A program made the translations under genes and the position numbers. Below, in pieces: positions 8,495-18,980 of a stretch of 64,000 nucleotides of DNA. Numbering within the stretch: position 1 is the stretch's first letter; each line of letters begins with the position of its first letter. Source of the stretch: Gallionella straubiae. GTDB lineage: Bacteria; Pseudomonadota; Gammaproteobacteria; Burkholderiales; Gallionellaceae. The stretch covers positions 310,001-374,000 of the forward strand of contig NZ_CP194331.1 of assembly GCF_051257895.1 (NCBI RefSeq). The letters are read 5' to 3'. The notes beneath the pieces were generated by a model that did not search any database, was not told the origin of the DNA, and saw nothing but the letters and a program-made list of their open reading frames with translations.

Positions 8495-10189
8495 ATGCTG
8501 AACGAATTCATCCACGAACCGCGCATCGCGTACTTCTCCATGGAGATCGCGCTGCGCAACGAAATTCCGACCTATGCCGGCGGGCTGGGGATGCTCGCCG
8601 GCGACACCATGCGTTCGGCCGCCGACCTCGGCCTGCCGATGGTGGCGGTCAGCCTGGTCAGCCATGCCGGCTATTTCCGCCAGGAGATCGACGCGCAGGG
8701 GCGGCAGATCGAGCATGCCGCGACCTGGGATATCAGGCGCTGGGCGCAGCCTCTCGACGCCAAAATCGCCGTGCAGATCGACGGCCGCACGGTGTGGATC
8801 GGCGCCTGGCTGTACGTGCTCGAAGGCCACATGGGCGGCCGCCAGCCGGTGTTGCTGCTCGACACCGACCTGAACGAGAACGACGGCGGCGACCGCGAGA
8901 TCACCCACTATCTCTACGGCGGCGATAACGTCTACCGCCTCAAGCAGGAGATCGTGCTCGGGCTGGGCGGTGTGCGCCTGCTGCAGGCAATCGGCTTCAC
9001 CATCCGGCATTACCACATGAACGAGGGGCATTCCGCGCTGCTCGGCCTGGAGCTGATGCGGCGCTACACCCATTCCACCGAACATCTGCGCCCCGGCGAA
9101 TCTCCCTACGACCTGCCGCACGTGCGCGACCTGTGCAGCTTCACCACGCACACGCCGGTCGAGGCCGGGCATGACCGCTTTTCCTACGACCTGGTGCGGC
9201 GCGTGCTCGACAACGACTTCGACATCGAGACCATCAAGCGCCTCGCCGGGGAGGAGAGCCTCAACATGACGCGGCTCGCGCTGAACCTCAGCGAATACGT
9301 CAACGGCGTCGCCAAGAAGCATGCCGAGGTATCCAATGCGATGTTTCCGGGCTACAAGGTGCATGCGATCACCAACGGCGTGCATCCGTACATCTGGGCT
9401 GCCGAGAGCTTCCGCCAGCTCTACGACCATTACACGCCCGGCTGGTGCCATGAGCCGCAGTTGCTGATGCGCGTCGACTGCTGCATTCCCGATGCGGCGA
9501 TATGGGAAGCGCATATGCAGGCGAAACAGCGTCTCATCGGCAAAGTGCAGGCGCTCACCGGCGTGTCGCTCAAACCCGATGTCCCGATTTTCGGCTTCGC
9601 GCGGCGCATGACGGCATACAAGCGCCCGGACCTGCTGTTCTCCGACCTGGAGCGCCTGCGGACGATTGCCCACAACCAGCCTTTCCAGATCGTGCTTGCC
9701 GGTAAGGCGCACCCGCAGGATGAAAACGGCAAGCGCCTGATCGAGCACCTGTATGTTCATGCGCGCGATCTTGCCGGCACGATCCCGGTTGTCTACCTGC
9801 CCGATTACGATCTGGCGCTTGCCCAGATGCTGACCGCAGGGGCGGACGTGTGGCTCAACACGCCGTTGCCGCCGCTCGAGGCTTCCGGCACCAGCGGGAT
9901 GAAAGCCGCCTTCAACGGTGTGCCCAACCTGTCGGTGCTCGATGGCTGGTGGATCGAGGGCTGCATCGAGGGCGTGACCGGCTGGACAATCGGCGATGCG
10001 GCGGGAATGGCCGACGGCAAAGCGCAAGTGCTTTACGACAAGCTCGAACAGGTTGTGCTGCCGCTGTATTACGGCCACGGCGACGGCGGATGGGTCAAGG
10101 TGATGAAGGGGGCGATCAGCAAGAACGCCTCGTATTTCAACAGCCACCGCATGATGCGGCGCTATGCGACGGAAGCGTACGCAAGATGA
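8495..10189 (+). CDS. glgP: Alpha-glucan (glycogen-type) phosphorylase, short GT35 form
   Basis: Predicted 564 residues, the short bacterial/archaeal alpha-glucan phosphorylase type rather than the ~800-residue form. Signs are RIAYFSMEIALRNEIPTYAGG and LGMLAGDTMRSAADL at the N-terminus, HMNEGHSALLGLE in the middle, and PLEASGTSGMKAAFNGVPN near the C-terminus, where Lys ~470 should bind pyridoxal phosphate. It releases glucose-1-phosphate from glycogen or maltodextrin. ATG 8495 is preferred over 8474 because conserved sequence begins at EPRIAYFSMEI. The metal-island location is unexpected; storage-carbon use to power efflux is speculation. Confidence 0.88.
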   Translation: MLNEFIHEPRIAYFSMEIALRNEIPTYAGGLGMLAGDTMRSAADLGLPMVAVSLVSHAGYFRQEIDAQGRQIEHAATWDIRRWAQPLDAKIAVQIDGRTVWIGAWLYVLEGHMGGRQPVLLLDTDLNENDGGDREITHYLYGGDNVYRLKQEIVLGLGGVRLLQAIGFTIRHYHMNEGHSALLGLELMRRYTHSTEHLRPGESPYDLPHVRDLCSFTTHTPVEAGHDRFSYDLVRRVLDNDFDIETIKRLAGEESLNMTRLALNLSEYVNGVAKKHAEVSNAMFPGYKVHAITNGVHPYIWAAESFRQLYDHYTPGWCHEPQLLMRVDCCIPDAAIWEAHMQAKQRLIGKVQALTGVSLKPDVPIFGFARRMTAYKRPDLLFSDLERLRTIAHNQPFQIVLAGKAHPQDENGKRLIEHLYVHARDLAGTIPVVYLPDYDLALAQMLTAGADVWLNTPLPPLEASGTSGMKAAFNGVPNLSVLDGWWIEGCIEGVTGWTIGDAAGMADGKAQVLYDKLEQVVLPLYYGHGDGGWVKVMKGAISKNASYFNSHRMMRRYATEAYAR

Positions 10190-10214
10190 GCGCAGTGATT
10201 TAAGGAGAAGAGAT

Positions 10215-10466
10215 ATGACACCGAAAACTGTATTGTTTGCCACCCTTTTCGCATTGCTTGCGGCCACGGCTGCGGGAGCCGGAGAACCCGGAGCAGACAA
10301 ACCGGCAGCAAGCCAGGGCGAGGAAAAAACCGGCTCACCGGAAGGGGAGCACAAGCTGGATTTCAAGGAATTGTTCGGCTGCGAGCCGATGGGGGAAGAT
10401 GGCCACCCAATGCCGAAACCGGCATCGGGGGTGGAGCAGCAGGAAACCATGCAGCCCAGGCAATAG
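10215..10466 (+). CDS. Small secreted hypothetical protein
   Basis: Predicted 83 residues with a clear signal peptide (TPKTVLFATLFALLAATAAGA) and a short polar mature part with one Cys in LFGCEPMGEDGHPMPKP. The Met/His-Pro-rich end (GEDGHPMPKP) could contact metal, but this is only compositional. Taaggagaaga gives a strong ribosome site before ATG 10215. No family is recognised. It sits between the phosphorylase and a membrane protein, all on the + strand. Confidence 0.6.
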   Translation: MTPKTVLFATLFALLAATAAGAGEPGADKPAASQGEEKTGSPEGEHKLDFKELFGCEPMGEDGHPMPKPASGVEQQETMQPRQ

Positions 10467-10538
10467 CGTTGACGCTATGCGGCGAATGCCGGATAGCACA
10501 ACCTGGGGCGGCAAATATTCAACTGAACGGAGGTCGGC

Positions 10539-11024
10539 ATGGCATACCGGAAATCGGAAACGGCGCAGTTGGCATTCATCAGGCCTGCCCAGTTTGGTGC
10601 GGCAGCGCTGGTGCTGCTGCTCGCCGTCTATTTCGGCGTGGTCAGCCTGATTTCGGGGGTTGATTTTGCGTTCGAGCAATTCGCGAAGTTCTGGTATTTC
10701 ATCGTGCTCCTCGCGCTGGGCTTCGGCATCCAGGTCGGGCTCTACACCTACCTCAGGAACCTCGCCGGACGACACGGCGCATCGGGCAAGGTGGTTGCCG
10801 TCTCCGGCACAACTTCTACCGCCGCGATGGTTTCCTGTTGCGCGCATTACCTGACCAACATCCTGCCCATTCTCGGAGTCACGGGTTTTCTCACCGTGGT
10901 TGCGGAGTACCAGATCGAGCTGTTCTGGGTCGGCCTCGCGTTCAATGCCGCTGGCATCTTCTACGTCGTATCGAGAGTCATCAAATTTTCCAGGGAGCAC
11001 AAAAAATGCGAAAACAATTCCTGA
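10539..11024 (+). CDS. Four-TM membrane protein with a CCAH motif, unknown function
   Basis: Predicted 161 residues with about four hydrophobic segments (around 20-40, 48-70, 88-112 and 118-142). The third begins with SGTTSTAAMVSCCAHYLTNI, where a conserved-looking Cys-Cys-Ala-His lies in or near the membrane and may bind metal or do thiol chemistry. The C-terminus (RVIKFSREHKKCENNS) is cytoplasmic-looking. A ribosome site (acggaggtcgg) precedes ATG 10539. The gene overlaps the next by 19 bp, suggesting translational coupling. I cannot name the family; copper-related transport is inferred only from context. Confidence 0.65.
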   Translation: MAYRKSETAQLAFIRPAQFGAAALVLLLAVYFGVVSLISGVDFAFEQFAKFWYFIVLLALGFGIQVGLYTYLRNLAGRHGASGKVVAVSGTTSTAAMVSCCAHYLTNILPILGVTGFLTVVAEYQIELFWVGLAFNAAGIFYVVSRVIKFSREHKKCENNS

Positions 11025-11413
11025 TCGGCCTTGCCTTTGCAGTAATGGCTGCTGCGGCAGTTTCGATGGGCTATGCGGCGGAGCCAGACTATGCGCCGCA
11101 AGTCAGCAACGAGGGCGGAGTGAAGGTCACCGTTACACCGCGCATTTCGAGCACAGCGAAAGCCTGGGATTTCCAGGTGGTCATGGAAACCCACACGCGG
11201 GGCTTGGGCGATGACCTGGCCAAAGTCTCGGTGCTCATCGCGGATGGCAGGCAATACCTGCCCGTGGGATGGGAAGGCGCGCCGCCGGGAGGCCATCACC
11301 GCAAGGGCAAGTTGCGCTTCAAGGCGGTTGCACCGCAGCCGAAATCGATGGAACTGCAGATACGCCTTGCAGGCGATGCCTCTCCAAGGAGCTTCAAATG
11401 GCCGGTGAAGTAA
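11006..11413 (+). CDS. Periplasmic hypothetical protein
   Basis: Predicted 135 residues. MRKQFLIGLAFAVMAAAAVSMGYAAEP is a signal peptide; the rest looks like an all-beta domain (GGVKVTVTPRISSTAKAWDFQVVMETH, then SVLIADGRQYLPVGWEGAPPGGHHRKGKLRF). The GGHH stretch could bind metal. The start lies inside the end of the preceding membrane-protein gene, so the two are probably made together. No Cys in the mature part and no recognised family. Confidence 0.62.
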   Translation: MRKQFLIGLAFAVMAAAAVSMGYAAEPDYAPQVSNEGGVKVTVTPRISSTAKAWDFQVVMETHTRGLGDDLAKVSVLIADGRQYLPVGWEGAPPGGHHRKGKLRFKAVAPQPKSMELQIRLAGDASPRSFKWPVK

Positions 11414-11543
11414 GAGGCTGTCTTAATAAATTCGCGGGTAGGGATGACGCAGTTGTGCAACGCATTCTCATGCTGTTCGGATCGGTACGGTTCCGGACAA
11501 TATTGCAGCGTGCGCCATGCCGGGTAACCGGGGAGAGGCAGGC
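11414..11543. repeat. Possible decayed copy of the 17675 repeat element
   Basis: Just after the stop at 11413, gaggctgtcttaataaatt resembles the left end of the element at 17675 (gaagctgtctttaaaatt). Further on, cgcattctcatg and ggttccgg resemble its interior. Similarity is patchy and the call is tentative. Confidence 0.3.
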
Positions 11544-12251
11544 ATGAAATATGTCTGGTTATCCTGGTCCGGCGCATTCCTGGTTCCTTGGGCATTGCTG
11601 TATTTCGTCAGGCCCGGCTTCCGGCAGAAGATGCTGCGCGTCAGTCTGGCGACCAGCCTGCTCGGCCTCAGCGAGCCGATTTTCGTGCCGGAATACTGGA
11701 ACCCGCCGAGCCTGTTCGACCTCGCGCAACGCACCGGATTCGATATCGAAAGCCTGATTTTCTGCTTCGCAATCGGCGGCATCGGCGCGGTCATGTACAA
11801 CGCGCTTGTCAACAGCGGTATTGGCGAAGTTCCGCACACCGAGCGCCATAACGGCCGCCATCGCTGGCATCGCCTCGCCATTGCGGCACCGTTTCTGGCT
11901 TTTCCCATGTTGTATTTCCTGCCGTGGAACCCGATTTATCCGGGCATCGTTGCGATGGCGCTCGGCGGAATCGCCAACGTGCTGTGCCGCCCGGATTTGC
12001 TGCGCAACACCCTGATCGGCGGCGGGCTGTTCCTGTTGCTCTACGCAATTTTCATGCTGTTGCTGATTTTTTTCGCACCGGGCTATATCGAGCAGGTATG
12101 GAATCTGCCCGCCCTTTCCGGGGTTCTGCTCGGCGGCATTCCGCTGGAAGAGCTCGCTTTCGGTTTTGCCTTCGGGCTGTACTGGGCGGGCATTTATGAG
12201 CATTTCACCTGGCATCGTGACCAACCGGGAAAAGAGGCTGGACATGCGTAA
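11544..12251 (+). CDS. Lycopene-cyclase-domain-like membrane protein
   Basis: Predicted 235 residues with about six or seven hydrophobic helices. FVPEYWNPPSLFD near residue 55 and IPLEELAFGFAFGLYWAGIYEH near the end resemble the lycopene cyclase domain (CrtYc/CrtYd type), where Glu pairs in the PxEE-like helix act in carotenoid beta-cyclisation. No other carotenoid gene is visible, so enzymatic cyclase activity is doubtful. ATG 11544 follows gggagaggcagg; the upstream start at 11517 would add nine residues before the first helix. Confident as a membrane protein; moderate for the family. Confidence 0.55.
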   Translation: MKYVWLSWSGAFLVPWALLYFVRPGFRQKMLRVSLATSLLGLSEPIFVPEYWNPPSLFDLAQRTGFDIESLIFCFAIGGIGAVMYNALVNSGIGEVPHTERHNGRHRWHRLAIAAPFLAFPMLYFLPWNPIYPGIVAMALGGIANVLCRPDLLRNTLIGGGLFLLLYAIFMLLLIFFAPGYIEQVWNLPALSGVLLGGIPLEELAFGFAFGLYWAGIYEHFTWHRDQPGKEAGHA

Positions 12252-12334
12252 TAGGCTGCGTATCCGCATGATTGCATTACCCCTCAATGCATCTGCCATA
12301 ACTGTGTCCACCAGAAACGGGTAAGGAGGCAAGC

Positions 12335-12568
12335 ATGTCCGAGCAACAAGAAATGCACCACCAATCCAGAGGCCGCTGGGTGTTCTACGGCTTTCTCGCG
12401 GTTGCCGGTTTCTTTATGTTCACCGAGCACCGCGCCCACGTGCTGGGGATATTGCCCTACTTGCTGCTGCTCGCGTGCCCGCTGATGCACCTGTTCATGC
12501 ATCATGACCACGGCCGCCACGAGCAGCATGCGCATAACCATGATTCACCCGAAGGAGGCTCGAAATGA
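12335..12568 (+). CDS. DUF2933 small membrane protein
   Basis: Predicted 77 residues. One or two helices (WVFYGFLAVAGFFMFTEH and VLGILPYLLLLACPLMHLFM) are followed by a His-rich tail (HHDHGRHEQHAHNHD). This matches DUF2933, short membrane proteins often found with copper resistance genes and an adjacent isoprenylcysteine-methyltransferase-like gene, as here. The tail may sequester metal; function is unproven. Aaggaggcaagc provides a strong ribosome site. The last 4 bp overlap the next gene (ATGA at 12565). Confidence 0.8.
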   Translation: MSEQQEMHHQSRGRWVFYGFLAVAGFFMFTEHRAHVLGILPYLLLLACPLMHLFMHHDHGRHEQHAHNHDSPEGGSK

Positions 12569-13206
12569 ATGCCTCGTTTCCAGATTACGGGCTGTGGTCG
12601 CTGGTCATCATCAACTCGCTGGTGTTCATCATCTTCGCCTTCAGCTTTGCCAAGCCGCAAAGCCGGCGCGACTGGCGTTCGTTTGGCGCATTCTCCGCCT
12701 TCATCGTGGCGTTATTCACGGAGATGCATGGCTTCCCGCTCACCATCTATTTGTTTTCCGGCTGGCTGCAAAGCCGTTATCCGGGCGTGGATTGGTTCGC
12801 TCACGATGCCGGCCACCTGTTCGAGATGATGTTCGGCTGGCGGGCAAATCCGCATTTCGGGCCGTTTCATCTGATCAGCATGGCGCTCATCGTCGGCGGA
12901 TTTTTCCTCCTTTCCTCCGCGTGGAAAGTGCTCTATGAGGCGCAACGCACGCACCACCTGGCGACCACCGGGCCTTATGCCAGGGTTCGCCATCCACAGT
13001 ACGATGGCTTCGTGCTCATCATGCTCGGTTTTCTGGTGCAATGGCCAACTATCCTTACGCTGCTGATGTTTCCGGTGCTGGTATGGATGTACGTACGCCT
13101 GGCGCGGCGGGAGGAGCGGGAAGCCGAAAAGGAATTTGGAGAGGCCTATATCCGGTATGCCGAAAAGACTCCCGCATTCTTCCCGCAAACGGGAGCGGCC
13201 GGCTGA
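12565..13206 (+). CDS. Isoprenylcysteine carboxyl methyltransferase-like membrane protein
   Basis: Predicted 213 residues with about five TM helices. The C-terminal half carries the ICMT/PEMT signature: LATTGPYARVRHPQYDGF, where RHPxY and following residues contact S-adenosylmethionine, then REEREAEKEFGEAYIRYAEKTPAFFP. These enzymes methylate small or lipid substrates; the bacterial substrate in metal loci is unknown. It overlaps the DUF2933 gene by 4 bp, the usual pairing in copper islands. Confidence 0.8.
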   Translation: MNASFPDYGLWSLVIINSLVFIIFAFSFAKPQSRRDWRSFGAFSAFIVALFTEMHGFPLTIYLFSGWLQSRYPGVDWFAHDAGHLFEMMFGWRANPHFGPFHLISMALIVGGFFLLSSAWKVLYEAQRTHHLATTGPYARVRHPQYDGFVLIMLGFLVQWPTILTLLMFPVLVWMYVRLARREEREAEKEFGEAYIRYAEKTPAFFPQTGAAG

Positions 13207-13239
13207 ATTCAGCGTGCCACGCCAGCCTGTGCAACTACC

Positions 13240-13331
13240 GAAGGAGAAATGAAATGTTAACCAAAGATTACGTTTGCAGTGGAAGCATTTGTCGCCGAGG
13301 AGCTGGTTTTTCGCAACATGGTCAGCCTTAA
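13240..13331 (+). pseudogene. Truncated remnant of the YHS-protein gene
   Basis: The leader and first codons (aaggagaaatgaaatg followed by ttaaccaaagattacgtttgc) closely match 7909-7950, the start of the YHS protein gene. ATG 13254 opens a frame reading MLTKDYVCSG, then diverges and stops at 13331 after 25 residues without the second Cys pair. It looks like a leftover of a duplication or deletion rather than a working gene. Confidence 0.6.
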
Positions 13332-13403
13332 GTGCGGCGAGCAGCTTTCGATGCACTGCCTGTCTCTTGCGCTGCCTTACTGTGAATCTCAGGGAGAAGT
13401 ACG

Positions 13404-13841
13404 ATGAAAATATTTTGTTCCAGCATCCTGGCCGTCTTGTGGCTAACCGGCTGCGTCAATCCGGGTCATGTTCATCAAATGCTCGGCAAAGACGGAGGAG
13501 CGTTCACCGCTGGGGAACTGGTTCATGACCATGCCTGGGGGAAGGACAATCACCTCGTGCTGGAGATGTCGAGCCGGCGTTACGAGGCTCATGGATTTGC
13601 TGTCGAGCGCCATCGCCATTTGGGGGAACTGCGCAAACGCTATTACTTTTCCAATCCGAAACGATGGGAGCGGATTTTTTCCGGCCTCGATACCAGTGAG
13701 ATGGTTTATTGTATTGAAACGGTGGCCAGATCCGTGGAGGGGCAGGAACTGTCGTGCAGCTTGATATGGAAATCCGGCGCCAAGCCCGCCGGCTTTTGCA
13801 CGGACCAGGCAGGTACGGCATTTCCGGTAAATTTTGAATAG
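13404..13841 (+). CDS. Putative lipoprotein, unknown function
   Basis: Predicted 145 residues. FCSSILAVLWLTGCVNPGH gives a lipobox (LTGC) with lipidation expected at Cys 16. The mature part has several His (HVHQML, HDHAWGKDNH, ERHRHLGELRKRYYFSNP) and three Cys near the end. No family recognised. A ribosome site (cagggagaagta) precedes ATG 13404. Outer-membrane or periplasmic location is inferred from the lipobox. Confidence 0.6.
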   Translation: MKIFCSSILAVLWLTGCVNPGHVHQMLGKDGGAFTAGELVHDHAWGKDNHLVLEMSSRRYEAHGFAVERHRHLGELRKRYYFSNPKRWERIFSGLDTSEMVYCIETVARSVEGQELSCSLIWKSGAKPAGFCTDQAGTAFPVNFE

Positions 13842-13869
13842 GATAACGCTGATACGAAAGGGATAGCAC

Positions 13870-13980
13870 ATGGCAAATTCAGGAATGATCGGCCTTGCGG
13901 TCATTTCGTATGCGTCGTTCCTGCGGCGCAGATGGAACGGGCGCGCCTCGATGTCTGCGCCGCACGAGGCTGAGTCATGA
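13870..13980 (+). CDS. Possible 36-residue small protein
   Basis: ATG 13870 opens a 36-codon frame (MANSGMIGLAVISYASFLRRRW...) with a short hydrophobic stretch and basic flank. Its TGA overlaps the ATG of the next gene (ATGA at 13977), the spacing usual for coupled genes here. A weak aaaggg lies upstream. It might be a small membrane peptide or only a translational lead-in; evidence is limited to overlap and composition. Confidence 0.3.
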   Translation: MANSGMIGLAVISYASFLRRRWNGRASMSAPHEAES

Positions 13981-14624
13981 AGGCTCATACATCATCGTTA
14001 ACGCGCAAGCTGATCCGGAAATGGGACCGGCATGCTCCCGGATACGACCGCATGAGCGAACCCATGGAGCATATGCTGGGTTTCGCGCAGGCGCGCGCGC
14101 GGCTGTTTTCCGGCCTGAGCGGAACCATCCTGGAGCTGGGTGTCGGAACCGGGCGTAACCTGCCGTACTACCCGCAAGACGCGCGAATGATCGCCCTGGA
14201 CCTGAGCCGCGGCATGATCGGGCACGCCGTGCGCAAGGCGAATGCGCTGTCTTCCACCGTTGTTTTTCTTGTGGGCGATGCTGAGGAGCTGCCGTTTGCG
14301 GATGCCTCGCTGGATGCGGTGGTGGGCAGTGGCGTGTTCTGCTGCGTGCCGGATGCGGTGCGAGGCTTCAGGGAGATCAAGCGCATATTAAAACCCGGCG
14401 GAAAAGTCGTTTTGCTGGAACACATGCGGCCGACCGGCGTGTTGGGCCTGTTCTTCGATCTGCTCGATCCCCTCGTGAGCCGGTTCATGGGGCCGCACAT
14501 CAACCGCCGCACTCTCGAGAGCATACGGGCGGCAGGGCTGGTCATCGAGCATGAGGAAAACGTGCATTCCAACTGGGTAAAGCTGGTGGTGGCGAATCGA
14601 AAGAAGCCGGAGAGGGAGGGATGA
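13977..14624 (+). CDS. SAM-dependent methyltransferase (UbiE/Methyltransf_11 type)
   Basis: Predicted 215 residues. Class I methyltransferase motifs are in order: ILELGVGTGRNLPYY (SAM-binding motif I, about residue 50), MIALDLSRGM (post-I acid), GDAEELPFADASLDAV, and LKPGGKVVLLEHMRP. The start WDRHAPGYDRM is typical of phospholipid or quinone N/C-methyltransferases such as PmtA/UbiE relatives. Substrate cannot be told from sequence. It overlaps the HD-GYP gene by 4 bp. Confidence 0.8.
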   Translation: MKAHTSSLTRKLIRKWDRHAPGYDRMSEPMEHMLGFAQARARLFSGLSGTILELGVGTGRNLPYYPQDARMIALDLSRGMIGHAVRKANALSSTVVFLVGDAEELPFADASLDAVVGSGVFCCVPDAVRGFREIKRILKPGGKVVLLEHMRPTGVLGLFFDLLDPLVSRFMGPHINRRTLESIRAAGLVIEHEENVHSNWVKLVVANRKKPEREG

Positions 14625-15278
14625 GCAAAGGAACAGAAATTCTGGAGCAGGCAGATGCCGCATTTGCCGAAGCCTTGGCCGAAGCGCTGGATATTCGCGA
14701 GCACGAAACCGGCGCGCACTCCAAACGGGTCGCCTGTCATACCCTGGTATTGGCTCGTCATTTCATGGGAGATGCCGACCGGTTGCGGCAAATCTATTGG
14801 GGCTCATTGCTTCACGACATAGGCAAAATCGGCATACCGGATGCAATTTTGCTCAAACCCGGCCCGCTTGATGAGGATGAGTGGGAGTCAATGCGGACGC
14901 ATCCGGAAAAAGGATACCGCATCGTTTCGCAGATTCCGGACATGAAAGAGGCTGCGGAAATCGTACTCAGCCATGAGGAGCGCTTCGACGGGAGCGGGTA
15001 TCCGCGCGGGCTGCGCGGAGAACTGATCTGCCTCGGGGCGAGGCTGTTTGCCGTAATAGATACCCTGGATGCGATTACCTCCGACCGCCCTTACCGAAAG
15101 GCAAGCACCTTCGAACAGGCGCGTGACGAGATTGTCAGGATGAGCGGGGCGCAATTCGACCCGGTAGCGGTGCAGGTGTTTCTGGCAGAAGAAGCAACGT
15201 TTCGCGAAATGGCGGAAGCCAAGTGCATAGTCCCGCACGACCTGGCGATTCCGCAACCAAAAATACAAGGAGTAGTGC

Positions 15279-15295
<17 letters not shown>
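14621..15295 (+). CDS. HD-GYP domain protein (putative c-di-GMP phosphodiesterase)
   Basis: Predicted 224 residues, almost all HD-GYP domain without a receiver. Motifs: HETGAHSKRVACHT, the HD pair in GSLLHDIGKIGIPDAIL, HPEKGYRI, LSHEERFDGSGYPRGLRGE with the GYP loop, and VIDTLDAITSDRPYRKA. HD-GYP enzymes hydrolyse cyclic di-GMP; all expected metal-binding His/Asp appear intact, so activity is likely. It overlaps the upstream methyltransferase by 4 bp and the downstream P-type ATPase by 17 bp, so it may be co-translated with the copper ATPase. Confidence 0.85.
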
Positions 15296-17674
<2,379 letters not shown>

Positions 17675-17675
<1 letters not shown>

Positions 17676-17873
17676 GAAGCTGTCTTTAAAATTGCTGCGG
17701 AGGGCGTCTGCGGCGTTGCGCGGTACTCGCAATCCTCATGTACTTTGTGTACATTCCGGTTGCTGCGTTGACCAGCGACTTGGCTGGCGTTTTTTGCCAG
17801 CTTAGTCGAATGGCCATGCAAAGCCCGTGCGCCTTGCATCCATCCCTCCTCACGAATTTTTAAGGCAGCTTCT
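17675..17873. repeat. 199-bp element with imperfect terminal inverted repeats
   Basis: The ends agaagctgtctttaaaatt (17675-17693) and aatttttaaggcagcttct (17855-17873) are inverted copies with two mismatches in 19. Inside are ctgcggagggcgtctgcgg, a tactttgtgtacattccgg segment, and a hairpin at 17777-17807 that also occurs inside tadA. Left-end pieces recur at 28491-28532, 52509-52547 and 62108-62147. No ORF; it behaves like a small non-autonomous element. Confidence 0.7.
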
Positions 17874-17944
17874 AAGAACTTTTGCGTGCGTGAATTTTCC
17901 AGGGAACGCATGATGAAACATTACGAATACGCGAGGATCAATTC

Positions 17945-18277
17945 ATGAAATTCGCCCCCGACCTTCCTCCGCCAGCAACCCCGCCAGATGTCCGGCCGGA
18001 AGTGGGAGCCCTGGCGGGGACCAAGCGCGTCAGGCCCGTCGCACCGCGCATCTCGCCGCCGCTGATCGTGCAGCCGCATGTGGAGCATGAACCCCCGTCC
18101 GGTATTGCCGAAGAAGGGGAGAGGCGCCACGATCCGCATTTTCACGGAGAGCGCCGGACTTACTGCCGCCGTGTCGAATACCGGCCCATGCTGGTCGAGC
18201 TGCGCTCGGGAAGAGAGCGGCGCCGGCACAACCAGCGGGCGGACGATATCACCGAGCATATCGACATAAAAACCTGA
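17945..18277 (+). CDS. Small basic conserved-looking hypothetical protein
   Basis: Predicted 110 residues. A Pro-rich start (FAPDLPPPATPPDVRPE) is followed by an Arg-rich C-terminal part (GERRTYCRRVEYRPMLVELRSGRERRRHNQRADDITEHIDIKT). No signal peptide or TM segment. Gcgaggatcaattc provides a modest ribosome site. The basic half could bind nucleic acid, but no family is recognised. Its 3' end overlaps the 3' end of the convergent TPMT-like gene by 118 bp, so one of the two ends may be annotated too long. Confidence 0.5.
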   Translation: MKFAPDLPPPATPPDVRPEVGALAGTKRVRPVAPRISPPLIVQPHVEHEPPSGIAEEGERRHDPHFHGERRTYCRRVEYRPMLVELRSGRERRRHNQRADDITEHIDIKT

Positions 18278-18960
18278 GCGGCAGTTTCAGCCGAGCGGCT
18301 GACGTTAGGCAGCGTCAGCAGGAAGATGTTCTCCTGCAACCTGCTCAGGCCGCGCTCGCGGAAGCGCGGGTTCTGCGCGAGCACGTCCAGTTGGGCCAGC
18401 AGGCGTATTCCGGCGTGATCGCGATAGAGCGCATTTACTTCGTCTACGGAAACCGCGAACGGCGGGCCAGACATTTCCGCCTGGGGATAGTCGAGGGTGA
18501 CGAGCAGGATTTGCGCGGCGGGCGGCAGGATGCTCACCAGATGGCGGGCATAGCGTTCGCGCATTTCCGGCGGCAGTGCGATCAGCGAGGCGCGGTCGTA
18601 CACCGCCTTGACTCCAGCCAGATCGTCCCTGTCCAGATCGAAGAAATCGCCGCACAGGATGCGGATGCCATCCGCCTCATGGCTGTCGAACCTTTCGCCC
18701 CTGGTGCGCTGCGGAGAGAGCCCGTTCTCCTCGAAGAACGCCTGCGCCGCGAGGGGGCTCAATTCCACGCCCAGCACCGCATGTCCCTGCTCGCGCAGCC
18801 AGAGCATGTCGCGGCTCTTGCCGCACAGCGGCACGAACACCTTGCTACTGCGCGCCAAGCGCAGTTCCGGCCAGTGCTCGCGCAGATAGGGATTGATCTC
18901 GTCCTGGTGAAAACCGGTCTCTTTCCGTTCCCAGCGCTCCAGCCAAAAATTCTTTTCCAT
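18160..18960 (-). CDS. tpm: Thiopurine S-methyltransferase family protein
   Basis: Predicted 266 residues from ATG 18960. KNFWLERWERKETGFHQDEINPYL and VFVPLCGKSRDMLWLREQGHAVLGVELS are hallmarks of bacterial TPMT, a class I SAM methyltransferase that methylates thiols and some metalloids (selenium, tellurium). The family usually ends near residue 220; here homology runs out at ENIFLLTLP and ~45 extra Ser/Arg-rich residues follow, overlapping the convergent gene at 17945-18277. This suggests a lost stop codon. The gene begins 20 bp after the GNAT gene. Confidence 0.82.
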   Translation of the reverse strand: MEKNFWLERWERKETGFHQDEINPYLREHWPELRLARSSKVFVPLCGKSRDMLWLREQGHAVLGVELSPLAAQAFFEENGLSPQRTRGERFDSHEADGIRILCGDFFDLDRDDLAGVKAVYDRASLIALPPEMRERYARHLVSILPPAAQILLVTLDYPQAEMSGPPFAVSVDEVNALYRDHAGIRLLAQLDVLAQNPRFRERGLSRLQENIFLLTLPNVSRSAETAAQVFMSICSVISSARWLCRRRSLPERSSTSMGRYSTRRQ

Positions 18961-18980
18961 TTTTATCTCGCGGCAGATCG

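Noticed and set aside
8399..10450. 683-codon - strand open frame opposite the phosphorylase
   Set aside because: Antisense shadow; no ribosome site or domain, and the + strand gene is certain.
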